A DNA stretch of 64,000 nt from contig NC_064035.1 in assembly GCF_932526225.1 (NCBI RefSeq), positions 16,791,969 through 16,855,968 of the forward strand, given 5' to 3'. Origin of the DNA: Nematostella vectensis (Eukaryota > Cnidaria > Anthozoa > Actiniaria > Edwardsiidae). The notes under the pieces were generated by a model, which made no database searches, was not told the DNA's origin, and worked only from the letters and a program-made list of their open reading frames with translations. Position numbers and translations under genes: made by a program. This document shows positions 35,501-46,700 of the stretch, in pieces; the stretch's first letter is position 1; each line of letters starts with the position of its first letter.

Positions 35501-38500
35501 AGTTCAACACACGCTTGGAGTTCGACACACGCTAGTAGCACAACACACGCTAGGAGTTCAACACACGCTAGGAACGCAACGCACGCTAGAAGCACAACGC
35601 ACGCTAGAAGCACAACGCACGCTAGAAGCAGAACGCACGCTAGAAGATCAACACACGCTTGGAGTTCAATGCACGCTAGGAACACAACACACGCTAGGAG
35701 CACAACACACGCTAGGAGTACAACACACGCTAGGAGTTCAACGCACGCTAGGAGTTCAACGCACGCTAGTAGTATAACACACGCTAGGAGTATAACACAC
35801 GCTAGGAGTACAACACACGCTAGGAGTTCAACGAACGCTAGGAGTTCAACGCACGCTAGTAGTATAACACACGCTAGGAGTACAACACACGCTAGGAGTA
35901 CAACGCACGCTGGTAGTATAACACACGCTAGGAGTATAACACACGCTAGAAGTACAACACACGCTAGGAGTTCAACGCACGCTAGGAGTTCAACGCACGC
36001 TAGTAGTATAACACACGCTAGGAGTACAACACACGCTAGGAGTTCAACGCACGCTAGGAGTTTAACGCACTCTAGATGCTCAACACACTGTAGGAGCCCA
36101 GAACACACTTGGAGCTCAACACACGCTACGAGCTTAACACACGCTAGAAGCCCAACTTACGCTACGAGCTCAACGCACGCTAAGAGCTCAACACATGCTA
36201 GAAGCTCAGCTCAGGGTTCGGTATAAGCGGTACAGGCCATTACAGCACGGTTAGAATGTGACCTTTGTACTTTCCAGGGTTCGGTATGGGCGGATGCTCT
36301 AAGCCAATCAGAGCACGCGTTAGAATGTGACCAGTCTTTTGTTCTTTACCAGTGGTTCGGTATTAGCGCAAAAGGCCATTACAGCACGCGTTAGAATGTG
36401 ACCTTTGTTTTTATTCCAGGGTTTGGTATGAGCGCAAAAGGCCATTACTCCACCTCACTTCACCATGCTCTAAGCAATGGAATGAGACCTGGCAGGAACT
36501 CGCTAAGCTCCGAGGTGAAACTTGGCGTGCTGTTGGGTGAATATCTGCACGAGTCTTCCCGTGATGTGTATTACAGCAAAGCGCAGAACCTCGCCATGAA
36601 ACTGGGCAGGGATTACGATGACGCGCTTACCAAGGCAGACGTGCTCGTTATGCCGACAAACCCCATGAAAGCCAGGTTGCTTCCGACAAAAGAGACGTCA
36701 GTGAAAGGTGAGGGTGGGTAACAAGCAAAAAAAATATGGGGGGAGGGGGGATTGCTTCCTGCTAGAGCGGTCATTAAGGGGAATCGAGGGGGGAGGGGTG
36801 GATACCCTCTAGGGAGAATCAGTGAAAGGGGTTGGGGGAGGGGTGGATAGGGATTGCTATCTGTTAGAGACGACAGAAAGAGAGGATGGGGAGGAGGGGG
36901 GGTAAACAACAACAACAACAAAAAGAGGATTGGGGGGGGCAAGCAAAGACTTGTTGGAAGAGTGGGTGCTACCCAGAGAAGTCACTTAAACACGAGGTCC
37001 CGCTATAAAAAGGAAAGCTCTTCCTCCCCCCCCCCCCCCCCCCCCCCCGGGCTCAAGGACAATCAGTTATCAATCAGCCGCCAATAAGTCAACATGTCAG
37101 AACAATTACTCTGAGCGCTAAATTTAATGTTTTATATTCTTAACCAAAGTAAATATCATTCCTAGACTTGTTAAGAATGTTTTTGTTTTTAGTAAAATAA
37201 TGTTATAACCAAGCCGTGACAATAATATATGAGACCTTTTGACCGCTTGCAAAAAAAATATATTTTTTTCCTGTGAAAAAGGCAATTTCCTCCCCCCCCC
37301 CCCCCCCGGATCAATGTTGGCTGGGACGCAAGTGCTTTAAAACACCATTGTACTGGGGGGGATATGGGTAGGGGGTCTCAGAATTTCTGTCACAGATTGT
37401 ATGTGCGCTCTGAAATATGAGCATTTTTAATAAAACCTTTAAAAGAAAAAGTCGACAACAACGCAGATTTATGTTTTTTAGAACGATATTTCGGCAGGCC
37501 AATACCTGCCTTCTTCAGGTTATAAATGAGTTACAATGGCATGTTATAGCTAGTATATGTACAAAGTTCATTGATGATTAACTAACAAAAGGTAAAAATA
37601 GTAATTGAGTGACAAAGTACAAAGTTCATTGATGATTAACTAACAAAAGGTAAAAATAGTAATTTAGTGACTTATGGAAGATGGTAAATAGGGTGGTGTG
37701 GATTACTAAGTAGCTAAACGGTTTCTTCACGCCGGTTGAGGCCACCGGGTTCAAGAGTGCCAGCGCGAGCTATCAGTGTGGCTTCTCTTGCTTTGCGGAT
37801 GGAGTCGCGGTTATTTCTTATTTTTTCAATAGGTATTAGCTCTATGTCAGAAGCGGAGTGGTTGGGTTTTAGGACGTGTTCAGCGGCGTGGGTTGGTATG
37901 GATCGGGATTGAGAGTCTACAGTTCTGCGGTGGTCATTAAAGCGTTCTTTTAATTTGCGTTTAGTTTCCCCAATATATTGAAGATTACAGCGGTTACATT
38001 GAATCATATAAATCACGTTTTTGGTATTGCAGGTTATGTGGGAGGTTATAGGTCGTGTTTCACCTGTTGAGAAAAATGTGTAGCTTGTAAGGCCATCGGT
38101 TCTAATATAGGGGCAGGTTAGGCAGTTTTTTCCGCAACGGAAAGCACCGGGAGGTTGGTTGGTGGGAGAGCGGTCGGAAGGTAGCTTGGCTTTAACGAGG
38201 ATGTCGCGGAGGTTAGGTGAGCGGCGAAAGGCGACAAGAGGGGGCTCAGTGAAAACCTTATGGCATCGCTTAGACGAGAGTAGAAGGTTGTAGTTTCTAC
38301 GGATTATGTTGTTGATGTTAGGTAGTGTAGGGTTATAGGTAGTGACAAAGGGGATGCGACGGGAGTTTTTGTGGTTGTTATTATTAGGGCGTAGGGCGTC
38401 AATGCGGGAAATGTTAGCAACGCGTAGGATTTGTTTCTTGAGAAAAGCGGGTTTATAGCCACGCTTGAGGAGGTAGTTGGTGAGTTCATTGCAGCGGTTA

Positions 38501-38998
38501 TTAAAGCTTTCTTCTGTAGAACAAATGCGGCGAATACGGAGGGCGAGGCTATAGGGGATGGCCTTTTTGGTGTGATGAGGATGGCAAGATGAAAAAAGAA
38601 GGTGTTGGTGTTTGTCAGTAGGTTTGGAGTAGAGGTCAGTTTCGATTTTACTATTAACAAGGGAGACATTAACGTCAAGAAAAGGTACATTATTATAGGA
38701 GTGGGAGCAGTATAAAAAATATATAAGGAAACGACCAAAAGGTTTAGATATACGGCGTGGCGTAAACTGAGAACCGATATTTGCTTTCTTTTTAGATCTT
38801 TTAGGGAAGTACGGTGGACATAACATCAACACCTGTCCCTTCGACCTGACGGGCCACCCCGCATTATCTATCAATGCAGGGTTATCTGATGGGTTGCCTG
38901 TGGGGCTAATGATAGTGGGCAAGAAATACGACGAAGAGACTATCCTCAGGGTGGCATATGCATTCGAGAGCATTAGAGATAAAACCCTACCACAATAA
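30739..38998 (+). CDS. Amidase-signature family hydrolase
   Basis: Ser-cisSer-Lys amidohydrolase acting on an unknown amide. Nine exons: 30739-30850, 32276-32402, 32579-32891, 33302-33502, 33825-33905, 34173-34338, 35343-35405, 36420-36707, 38796-38998. All phases agree, giving 517 residues. The ATG has G at -3 and G at +4. Catalytic Lys is in IVIKDN (about residue 102), the cis-Ser in GGSSSG (about 175-180), and the nucleophile Ser in GGDQGGS (about 201); the 24-residue spacing of the serines fits the family. Other blocks are [51 protein letters not shown] and [14 protein letters not shown] near the C-terminus. There is no obvious signal peptide. It resembles acetamidase-type enzymes of microbes more than FAAH, though this impression was not tested. 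Introns 2 and 7 carry splice-junction repeats and intron 8 a retroelement. Confidence 0.92.
32390..32443. repeat. Duplicated donor of amidase exon 2
   Basis: The exon end and donor (AACGCATG followed by GTAAGCGTTA) occur twice in a row, at about 32395 and 32422. A partial third CGCATGG precedes the microsatellite. Confidence 0.85.
32443..32540. repeat. (GACA)n/(GGAC)n microsatellite
   Basis: About 18 GACA tetranucleotides are followed by five GGAC units, directly after the duplicated donor of amidase exon 2. Open frames across it on both strands are repeat artefacts. Confidence 0.95.
34425..34615. repeat. C-rich tandem repeat in amidase intron 6
   Basis: About seven copies of a 25- to 28-bp unit containing CTCCCATCCTGTACCACTAC and a variable C-run. 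It is open in all three plus frames, so the apparent proteins are artefacts. Confidence 0.9.
35415..36206. repeat. 18-bp minisatellite in amidase intron 7
   Basis: About 44 copies of an 18-bp unit (ACACACGCTAGGAGTACA-like). Because 18 is a multiple of three, the array is open on both strands. On the plus strand it continues the reading frame of exon 7 (35343-35405), so an intron-retained transcript would encode a Thr-His-Ala-Arg-Ser-rich tail up to a stop at 36226. Confidence 0.92.
36207..36440. repeat. Tandem copies of the amidase exon 8 acceptor
   Basis: Exon 8 starts at 36420 with GGTTTGGTATGAGCGC after TTATTCCAG. Three upstream copies of this junction start at 36215, 36278 and about 36353, each with GGTTCGGTAT after an AG or CAG and a following TTAGAATGTGACC block. 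Spacing is 63, 75 and 67 bp. Confidence 0.92.
36983..37430. mobile_element. Family B MITE, diverged and interrupted copy
   Basis: It starts TTAAACACGAGGTCCCGC and follows the right half of the 8393-8938 element in inverted orientation (GTCAACATGTCAG, GTAAAATAATG). Similarity is interrupted by about 170 bp and resumes around ATGTGCGCTCTGAAATA at about 37391. It lies in amidase intron 8. Confidence 0.6.
37440..38790 (-). mobile_element. 5'-truncated Penelope-like retroelement with GIY-YIG domain
   Basis: A minus-strand frame ends at 37714 and is open through about 38790; further upstream the frame merely reads antisense to amidase exon 9. In order it shows the end of a reverse-transcriptase domain ([19 protein letters not shown]), a linker, a Cys-rich block ([10 protein letters not shown]) and a GIY-YIG endonuclease core ([17 protein letters not shown]), followed by the R and H residues typical of this fold. 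The palm motifs of the reverse transcriptase are missing, so the copy is dead on arrival. Downstream is the Penelope-type CCTGAAGAAGGC...GCCGAAATATCG sequence at about 37485-37520. A 58-bp tandem duplication lies at about 37557-37672. Inserted antisense in amidase intron 8. Confidence 0.9.
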
Positions 38999-40301
38999 GG
39001 CTTATATTCAGACTGGAAACTTCCAAGGGGCATCTCGGCGAGGATCAACTAAATCTTATATTGTGTGTATAACTCTCCGAATAATCAAGCCATGGCCTAA
39101 TTAGACCCGGAGGCAGACGGTTAGCCGCAGCTAAGGTTTAGCGGGCACAGAACTGATGTATAACTTTGCATGATCGATTCCATATTATGGACAGATATCT
39201 AAATATACCTGACCGCATTTATCGAAGGAAAGATTACAAATGGCAAGTGTTCATAAACGCTTTAGTTGTGCTCGCTTGGATTCACCCTTGCGAATTTCCT
39301 GTACTTTTTTGTGGCCTTTGGTCTCTGTCTAGGCAAAACCACGAATGCAAGAAAAAACTATTAAAAAATGATATAAATGCTATTAATTCTTATTTACAAG
39401 AAGCTTACCGCCTCCCACGATCATTGATATGTTTTATCCCTGAATTATTTAGCTTAAACATTTCAGAAAAGGGAACAAAATTATGAGATAGATGTCATCT
39501 CTCACCTGGAGCGATTGTCTATGTACATTTTTCATAAAAAAACTAATTAATAAAAAAAGGCAAAAATATATAGAAAATCTTCAGAAACATCCGCGGCTCA
39601 GAAAAGTTGTTTTTTGTTTCGTCAAATATCTCTTTGCTAAATATGGTACATATCTTAGACTTGAAAAGAGAAATTTCGCAATTTACTTCGTACATTTATG
39701 CAGGATTGAGTTAAAGGGACATTTTGATATCCAATTACTTATGGGTCTTATTAGAAACAGAAATCACCGGAAAAACTTGATTTTTAGCTAAGGAGAGCAT
39801 TTACTTTTAGTCTGTTTTGGTTTTTCACTCTTGAATAACGACATGTGTATAATTCCATTTTCACTCTTCACAAGTAGTGCTTCTCTCTTGCCTTTTATGG
39901 GCAGTGTGCAAAACGCAATCTAAAAGACAAAAATATCGTTTCTGTTCTGTTATCAGACACATAAAAACTTCATTTAGCCAGTGCACTTAACGTCTAAATT
40001 GCGCTAAAAAGCAAAATTTACATCTTGTTGGACGATAGTGGAGCGAAATTCTAAAGATTCAATATTCCCTAGCAATTCACAAGCACCAAGTATGATAATT
40101 ATAATTTTAACGTTTTTTTCTAATATATATATTTTTTACGAGATTTCTTGCGCGAGTAACGTACGCATTTGGTGGGCCAGTGGGTGAACATAACATTGCA
40201 CAGGCTTGCGCATGTGCTTAGATGTTTCCCTAAGTTCACTCAACTTGAGTATGGGGAATTTTAGTACAGCAAATTAGACACATAAGCCTGACTCAGTGAC
40301 C

Positions 40302-40332
<31 letters not shown>

Positions 40333-40337
40333 ACACA
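40302..40337. repeat. Poly-C plus (AC)n microsatellite
   Basis: A run of about 18 C residues is followed by about nine AC dinucleotides. Confidence 0.95.
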
Positions 40338-40418
40338 AATACAAACCAAAGTACTAGCGTATTTGTAAATGTCTTATCAAGAAAAAAGGAGAGAAAATTG
40401 GCGCCAGATTAGTGGCCT

Positions 40419-40815
40419 GATGAATGTTTTGCTTCTCAACCCTGAAGTGTGCAGGCTAAGTGCAAGGGACTTGATATTGTTCTCCTTTCAATCTCACTAC
40501 CGTAGCTTGCAGGCTAAGTGTAATTTGCCTGATGAGAGTTTTGTTTCTCACCACATTGGCTGGCAGACTTAGTATGTTGCCTGATGAATGTTTTGTTTCT
40601 CACTACCTTGAAAGGCAGGCCAAGTGTAAGTTGCCTGATGAGAGTTTTGTTTCTCACCACATTGGCTGGCAGACTTAGTATGTTGCCTGATGAATGTTTT
40701 GTTTCTCACTACCTTGAAAGGCAGGCCAAGTGTAAGTTGCCTGATGAGAGTTTTGTTTCTCACCACCTTGGCAGACAGGCCAAGTGTAAGTTGCCAGATG
40801 AATGTCTTATTTCTC
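40419..40815. repeat. 52- to 54-bp tandem repeat, dimeric structure
   Basis: About six units start GCCTGATGA and contain GTTTTGTTTCTCAC. Two unit types alternate, one with CACATTGGCTGGCAGACTTA and one with CTTGAAAGGCAGGCCAAGTG, so the true period is a dimer of about 106 bp. The first unit is longer and diverged. Confidence 0.9.
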
Positions 40816-42400
40816 GTCTCGTCTCGTCAAGGGCAATCTGAGAAAGGAACAGACACTCACGCCCTTCTTCGTCTACAAGCTCTTGCTGTGAAGAGCAGAT
40901 ATCACGTCACAACGACAGTATGCGTTATGCTCCACTAGACCAAAGCGCTGTAACTATGACACGGTGCTATCATGATGAGATCTCGAGCTCTTGTCCGAAT
41001 ACAAATGTCACGACTCAAGCGCGTTATTGCCTGTCCACGCGTGGCTATAAAAACAACTTATCACCACCCCGCTATCGGTGTGAAAACTACTTTCACGCGA
41101 TACTCGGGTTCCGCTACAAATCGAGAATAATTATGTCCACCCTCTCTCCCCTCGTACTTAGCCTGAAGGTGATCTCCGTTAATCATAGCAAACAGCCAAA
41201 CTTCCTTTCACGAACTATTTTTTAATTTTATTTTTGGGAATTCTAATAAAAAAGTCGAATTTAATAATGCATTTAGTCGATTTTAATTTGATTTACTTGT
41301 AATCAAACCCGTCTTTTTTCTTTTCATTTTATTAATTGCGTTTTTTTTCTGCAGATAATGTTACCATCTCAATGATTGTGATAAGAATGTCCTTTTCACG
41401 ACTAGCAGATAAGATTATAAAGAAACGATAGAAACATCCAGAAAATTTCTTCAATATACGTTTACTGATTGTTCATCTTCACAGAAAATCCCTTAAATCC
41501 TACTCGTCTCATCCATAGTAAGGGGTAAACCGCCCAAACAAGCTTACGTTTTCCTGACTCCTGGAGTCGCACGGGTCAATGACGACGACCTCAAATGGTT
41601 ACTCCCTCCGATAGGACATCACTTAACCCAAAGCACTGTCAAAACTCGTCATAATATTTATCGCTCATATTTAAATAGAACACCGTCCATTTGTCGTGAT
41701 GAGAGCAAAGGATATCGCACGCTACTTATAATGACATCCGCTATCTGTTTTCTGACTTGTTCGCCTGGGTATTGACCATCCGCTAAGGGTGTGTAATGCA
41801 TTGTGCTGTTATCATGCTTAGTCTTTTGTAGTCCTACCACATCATTAACTAGATATAAAGTAATGCAAACGTACCATGCTCATCCGCCGGCCGCTCAAGC
41901 ATCAGATTAAACGACTAATCCCTTCCTTAGACATCATATAGAGGCCATAAAAAACAATTCCTAAAATGATCGCAATTCCTATAAACGGAAATCACCACCT
42001 CGAGGTTAAGGCCTAAGAGCTAGACATTCCCCTGATGCCATTGGGACTCTACTTTTCGTTCCCATTGACTGTTTGTATGAGTGCCATCACTAGGGTGACA
42101 AGGGGGGTGTGACGCAAGCGACACGGCCCAGAATAAAGCAATAAAGCGGCGATTAGGGACTCCGGATGTTTGGCAAACCGTTCACAAGAAAAGTAATATA
42201 TCGTTAATGCTGTGATGCACTATCAGGTAATAGGCGACTAATTCCGCTGATCAGCAGATTTACCCGTCGGGGTCGGTTGTCTTTCACTGTATGACAATGT
42301 TAATTGCCTAATATCGAATATCAATACCATCATAGAAAAGCCTTACACTCTACGTAGACGGAACGGGAAATATTTAAAAGTCAGTCAACGGTAGCGCGGT

Positions 42401-42410
42401 TATATAAATT
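42401..42410 (+). promoter_or_regulatory. Candidate TATA box of the GPCR gene
   Basis: TATATAAATT lies 200 bp upstream of the GPCR start codon, in otherwise non-coding DNA. Its position allows a 5' leader of about 170 nt. Motif only. Confidence 0.35.
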
Positions 42411-42601
42411 ACGGATAACGCGGAGTACGCTTCATATTCGGGGCGCGCTGCACTGTATCAAAGTACAATTGTTCGCAAAGTGGAAGAGGCGGTTTTTCGG
42501 AGACAGATCAGCCGAGAACTGTTTACACAACAGCGCAAATATCATCCTCGACTGCCGTCTGGGCATCGTCACCAGAAAGCGCTCGCTCGCCTTGGCGAGC
42601 C

Positions 42602-43720
42602 ATGAATAACACGACGGCGGCAATGAGGAACGAGAGCAGCGATTCGGGGACTCGGTGTCACTGGGATTTGCTTGAGGCGACAGATGCGGCGAGGAACGGC
42701 AAGATCGCGGCATTCTCACTCGTACTCATCGTATCCCTCATCGGCAACATTCTAGTCATACTGGTCGTGTACAAGAACAAAAACATGAGAAAGACAATTA
42801 ATTATTTCATCGTGAACATGGCAGCAAGCGACATCATTATTCCCGTGCTAGTCATGCCAATGCAGATCGCAAGGACAGCTAATAGCGAGACGCAGGGAGC
42901 GTGGCTGGTCGAAGGGACCGCTGGCCTGGCGCTCTGCAAGATTGTCTACTTCTTGGCCGATATCTCAGGCCCCGTGTCAATACTAAGCCTTGTGTGTATG
43001 GCCGTTGATAGGTTTGTGGGGGTGGTGTTTCCCCTTCGCGCTGGTCTCATTTCATCACGCGCTCGAGTTATCATGATCGCTATGACTTGGGTCATCTCAT
43101 TCGGCTTCTACGCGCCCTATCTGTACATCATGACTATAGTGAAAGGGAGGAATGGACTCTCGTACTGCGGGATTCGCTGGAGTGATGACTTCCTTGTGCA
43201 CACCCGTCATCACCAGACGTACTTCGCCACCATCTCCCTCGTCTTTTTCATCATCCCGCTTGTCCTTCTCGTCTTCTTCTACGGCGTAGTGCTCATAACG
43301 CTCGGCAAGCGAAAGTTCCCACGCCTCCATCAGTCAAACGAACAGAAGCGCCGTAACCGACGGGTATCTCGCAGCGCCACGGTCATTGCCCTCACCATCG
43401 TACTCGTCTTTCAGTTCTGCTGGGGCCCCTACAACACCATCACCTTTCTCTGGGCCTACAAATGGGACTGGGTTAAACCCAAATTTTGCGGTTTTAAATC
43501 GCTTTTCTTCGCGTGTCAGTTCTTGACCTGGGCAAACGCCGCCATCAATCCCTGCATTTATTTCATCCTGGTGGAGAATTACCGGAAGGGACTGCGGACG
43601 GTGATCCCCAGGACACTGTCGGTAAACAGCAGTCTGAGGGCGCCACGTAGCGGTACCAAACAAGAGACGGCTGAACAGGTCATCGGCACCGGAGATTGCC
43701 TGGAACTCGTTGATCAGTGA
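42602..43720 (+). CDS. Rhodopsin-class (class A) G-protein-coupled receptor
   Basis: Intronless 372-residue seven-transmembrane receptor. The short N-terminus has N-glycosylation sequons (NNT, NTT, NES). TM1 contains GNILVILV and TM2 contains NMAASD. TM3 starts with the disulfide Cys (ALCKIVYF) and ends in DRF rather than DRY. ECL2 has a Cys in SYCGI, TM6 has FQFCWGPY and TM7 has NPCIYF. ICL3 is short and basic (EQKRRNRRVSR), and the tail has Ser/Thr sites (RTLSVNSS). These are complete class A signatures, so the protein should be functional. The ligand is unknown; the pattern fits neuropeptide- or amine-type receptors, and single-exon GPCRs are common in cnidarians. The start is the first ATG of the frame. 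Confidence 0.93.
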   Translation: MNNTTAAMRNESSDSGTRCHWDLLEATDAARNGKIAAFSLVLIVSLIGNILVILVVYKNKNMRKTINYFIVNMAASDIIIPVLVMPMQIARTANSETQGAWLVEGTAGLALCKIVYFLADISGPVSILSLVCMAVDRFVGVVFPLRAGLISSRARVIMIAMTWVISFGFYAPYLYIMTIVKGRNGLSYCGIRWSDDFLVHTRHHQTYFATISLVFFIIPLVLLVFFYGVVLITLGKRKFPRLHQSNEQKRRNRRVSRSATVIALTIVLVFQFCWGPYNTITFLWAYKWDWVKPKFCGFKSLFFACQFLTWANAAINPCIYFILVENYRKGLRTVIPRTLSVNSSLRAPRSGTKQETAEQVIGTGDCLELVDQ

Positions 43721-46700
43721 AAAAACGTGTTTAGGGCCACAAGAACAAGAAAAGACCCCCGCGGCACACCTGACGCGCACCAAGACCTTCGCTAGAACAT
43801 GGGTTACCATGCTTCATTGCTGTATCGATGGGCAGCAACACAATGGACACCTATGAGTACTGCGGACAAATCGTGAGCTTTACTAAAGACAGAGAACAGC
43901 CGATACCTTCGCTAAAATATGGCTCATGGATAATTCTTTAGACACAGCCGGACCTTTGTAAAGAAACAGCCATCATAAATGCACCAGGACCAAGACCTTT
44001 GCTGTCTCTACAAAAATCAAAAACGAAATAACAGCGGTGTGGCATGTAACCGAGGCAAAACGTCGATAAAAACTGCTCTTAGTTTGACAATTTCAACACC
44101 AGGGGCTCCCAATTACTTAATTTATCATGATTTTTCTTCAGTACATCTTGGACTCTTCTATAGAGGATAAAATATAATATGATGTAATTTGAATATGTTA
44201 TTTAAAACAGAGCAAGAGTTCACGGACTAAACTCTAGAGGGCTACTAGACTTTGTTTGGTCGTTAGACATTTAAAAAGATAAGGACATTTTTTGGATCTT
44301 AATGATCCGGGGGAGACGTTTCTAAACGATAAACGCTCTAGGTAATGGTTAGGCATTCCACTTCTGTCACTGTGTGATAACTATCCACTTCTCCTTGGTG
44401 AGATAGTAGTAAGTAACAAATAGGTAAAATAGCTGTTTTTAGGTTTGAAGTGATCGTTTGCGAGTGGTGTGCAATTTCTCAAGTTGTTGACGATGAGGAA
44501 TAGCCCGAGGGGGGTTATCACGGTTATCAGACGAATTGGCGGAACGTTAGAAGACTGTACACAGAGACAACTGGCTACCATTTATCATTTCCACGCCGGA
44601 AAAAGCAAAACCAAACCCCACGGAAAATATTACAAAATACAGCGAAATTGTTTATGAAAAAAACAAGGGGGGATTAAAAGATCAGGGAAAACAAATATTG
44701 TACCTAAAACCACAAGGCCAATATGCAGAAACATACAGTAGTAAATAGAGGGAAAATACCGAGAGATTTTCGTGTAATGAGCGTACTTGCAGATGGAACT
44801 GATAAGCGAGTCCCGACGATGTTAACAACACTAGAAATACGGCGAGATATTCCCATTTGTGGGCTTGTGTTTCGGTTTAGGGTTTCTACTTGTCGCAAAG
44901 TGTTCCATTTTTAGGTTTCCCACTTTAGAAGATAATTCTATTAGTCGTGAACATTTAGTAGTAAACATAAGTGGTGTGAATAGTGGGATTAAGCCCTAGC
45001 CCCTAGGCTAGCCAACAAGCCAATACCCTGAACTAAAGGGGATTATCCAACACGTGTGGGATTGACTAACGCTTTTATACTTAATATAATACTAGAAGTT
45101 CCACACCAACTCTGAGTTTTAGCCTTGGGCTTGCCTCGGACGCACTCACAGCAATTTAGCCACTTGTCTACGAAATGATTAGTTTAATCCCATCGAGCAA
45201 ACCACTAATGCATCACTTTGAGTGATAGATCAACGATGCAGGCTGTAAAAAGCCACCGATTTGAGTAGCCTACTATGTACGAACATCTTTTTCCACGGTT
45301 ATAGATCGTGGCAAACCTGATTAATTCACGCAGAGACGGATTTTTAATTGAGACGGATAGGGCCGCCCTTAAATCCCAGCGTTTGGCCAGGGTCCCGCAA
45401 TGAGGAAATATTAGGCCCTTTTTCGGGTCTCGGAATAGAAGCGAATGTCGGTACGGAAATCTGGAGTTAGCTATAGTAGCGAGCTAGTGATGTGGCGCTA
45501 AGGTCGCCTAACAAAGGATTACAACAATTATAGTCATAAAGAACTTTTGCCTGGCTATTCAAGAAACCTAACCAATAACTAATCATGGTACTTGCTAGTT
45601 ACATGATTTTTAATTTACATTTTTTTTAATTTAATTATTTCTAATGTTGAATATCGGATAATCTTGGGTGCCTCATGGTTCTAAGCCTGAACAATATATT
45701 TAGTGGGGGTAAAAATATATAACGTCTAATAAAAGAAATATTTCAAGGTAAATGCTTCTTGTTTTAGTGGGAAATCCAAGGTCGCGTACTTAATAACAAA
45801 GGCTAGGGCGACCGATCTTGTCTTGAAAAGTCAAAGCGAAGGCTATTATCTAATTTTAGAAGCCAAAAATAAATTAAGACAGTTCAACACTGTCGGCTGA
45901 AGCCCAAATAAAGCACAAATGATTTAAGACAAATGAAAGGACAAAACTCTTAACTTTGAGTTTTATTGTAAAGAAACTTTTCGAAATAAAAAATATTAAT
46001 TAAGGGATGGCCTATGAGGTTTGAGTATATACCAACTACCTATATTTTCAGATGTATCGCTTTTTTTTCGGAGATTATTCAGGTTAAGGTGTGAAATCTG
46101 TCAAAGTTTTGCCGGTGATCTAAACGTGGGTAGAACCATTTTGTAGAGTGTCACTTCCACGCAGAGGAAACAAAAACCTGATCTTGGCTTTAGGAAATTA
46201 AGAAATGATGGGGGACAAATGTTCAAGATAAAAAGAAGTATAACATGCAATTAATTCTGTACAAGTTTACACAAAAAACTCAGGACTTAATTCACTAAAA
46301 GGCGCTGTAATTGACGGCTTGGCTAAAATATCCTCAATGACGTCAGTATCTCTAAACCCTCGCTGAGTGGAAATGTAAAACACTCTTATTCCTTCACTCT
46401 GCGGGAATTGAAATAATAATCCTATAAGGAGTCTCGATAGAGACCGCGCTTCTTAAAGAACAACGCACAGCGGCTTAACAATAAAGCCTTAATCGAGCCC
46501 GCACTACTCGGAGAACATTGTACAGAGGCTAGCTGTTTAAATACAAGCCTTGAATCCGCGCCTTTCAGCAAACAAACGGCTTAAACCTTACAAACCTTGA
46601 TTGAGCTCGTCCCTTTTGGTAAACAAACCAACAAGAGCTCAAGTTTACAACTACTTGTTTTGTGTTGACCCAATAAAAAGTCATACACATCTTAATGATG

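Larger units (their letters stand above)
38999..42601. other. Intergenic region between the amidase and GPCR genes
   Basis: AT-rich sequence. Two adjacent plus-strand open frames (39166-39486 and 39492-39791, different frames) have no recognised motif and were not called. It contains a C-run with (AC)n at about 40302-40337, a 53-bp tandem repeat at 40419-40815, and a candidate TATA box at 42401. Confidence 0.55.

Noticed and set aside
35303-36226. 307-residue Thr-His-Ala-Arg-Ser repeat protein, and its antisense Cys-Val-Leu counterpart
   Set aside because: Both come from an 18-bp intronic minisatellite open on both strands; amidase splicing explains the flanking coding sequence.
38796-39048. 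N-terminal extension of the Penelope frame
   Set aside because: This part is the antisense of amidase exon 9 and is open by chance.
39166-39791. Two adjacent plus-strand frames of 106 and 99 residues
   Set aside because: They are AT-rich, in different frames, with no recognised motif and no splice evidence. They could be a decayed gene, but cannot be supported.
40419-40815. Hammerhead ribozyme-like CTGATGA motifs
   Set aside because: The motif recurs with the 53-bp repeat, but the paired GAAA arm and stem complementarity are absent.
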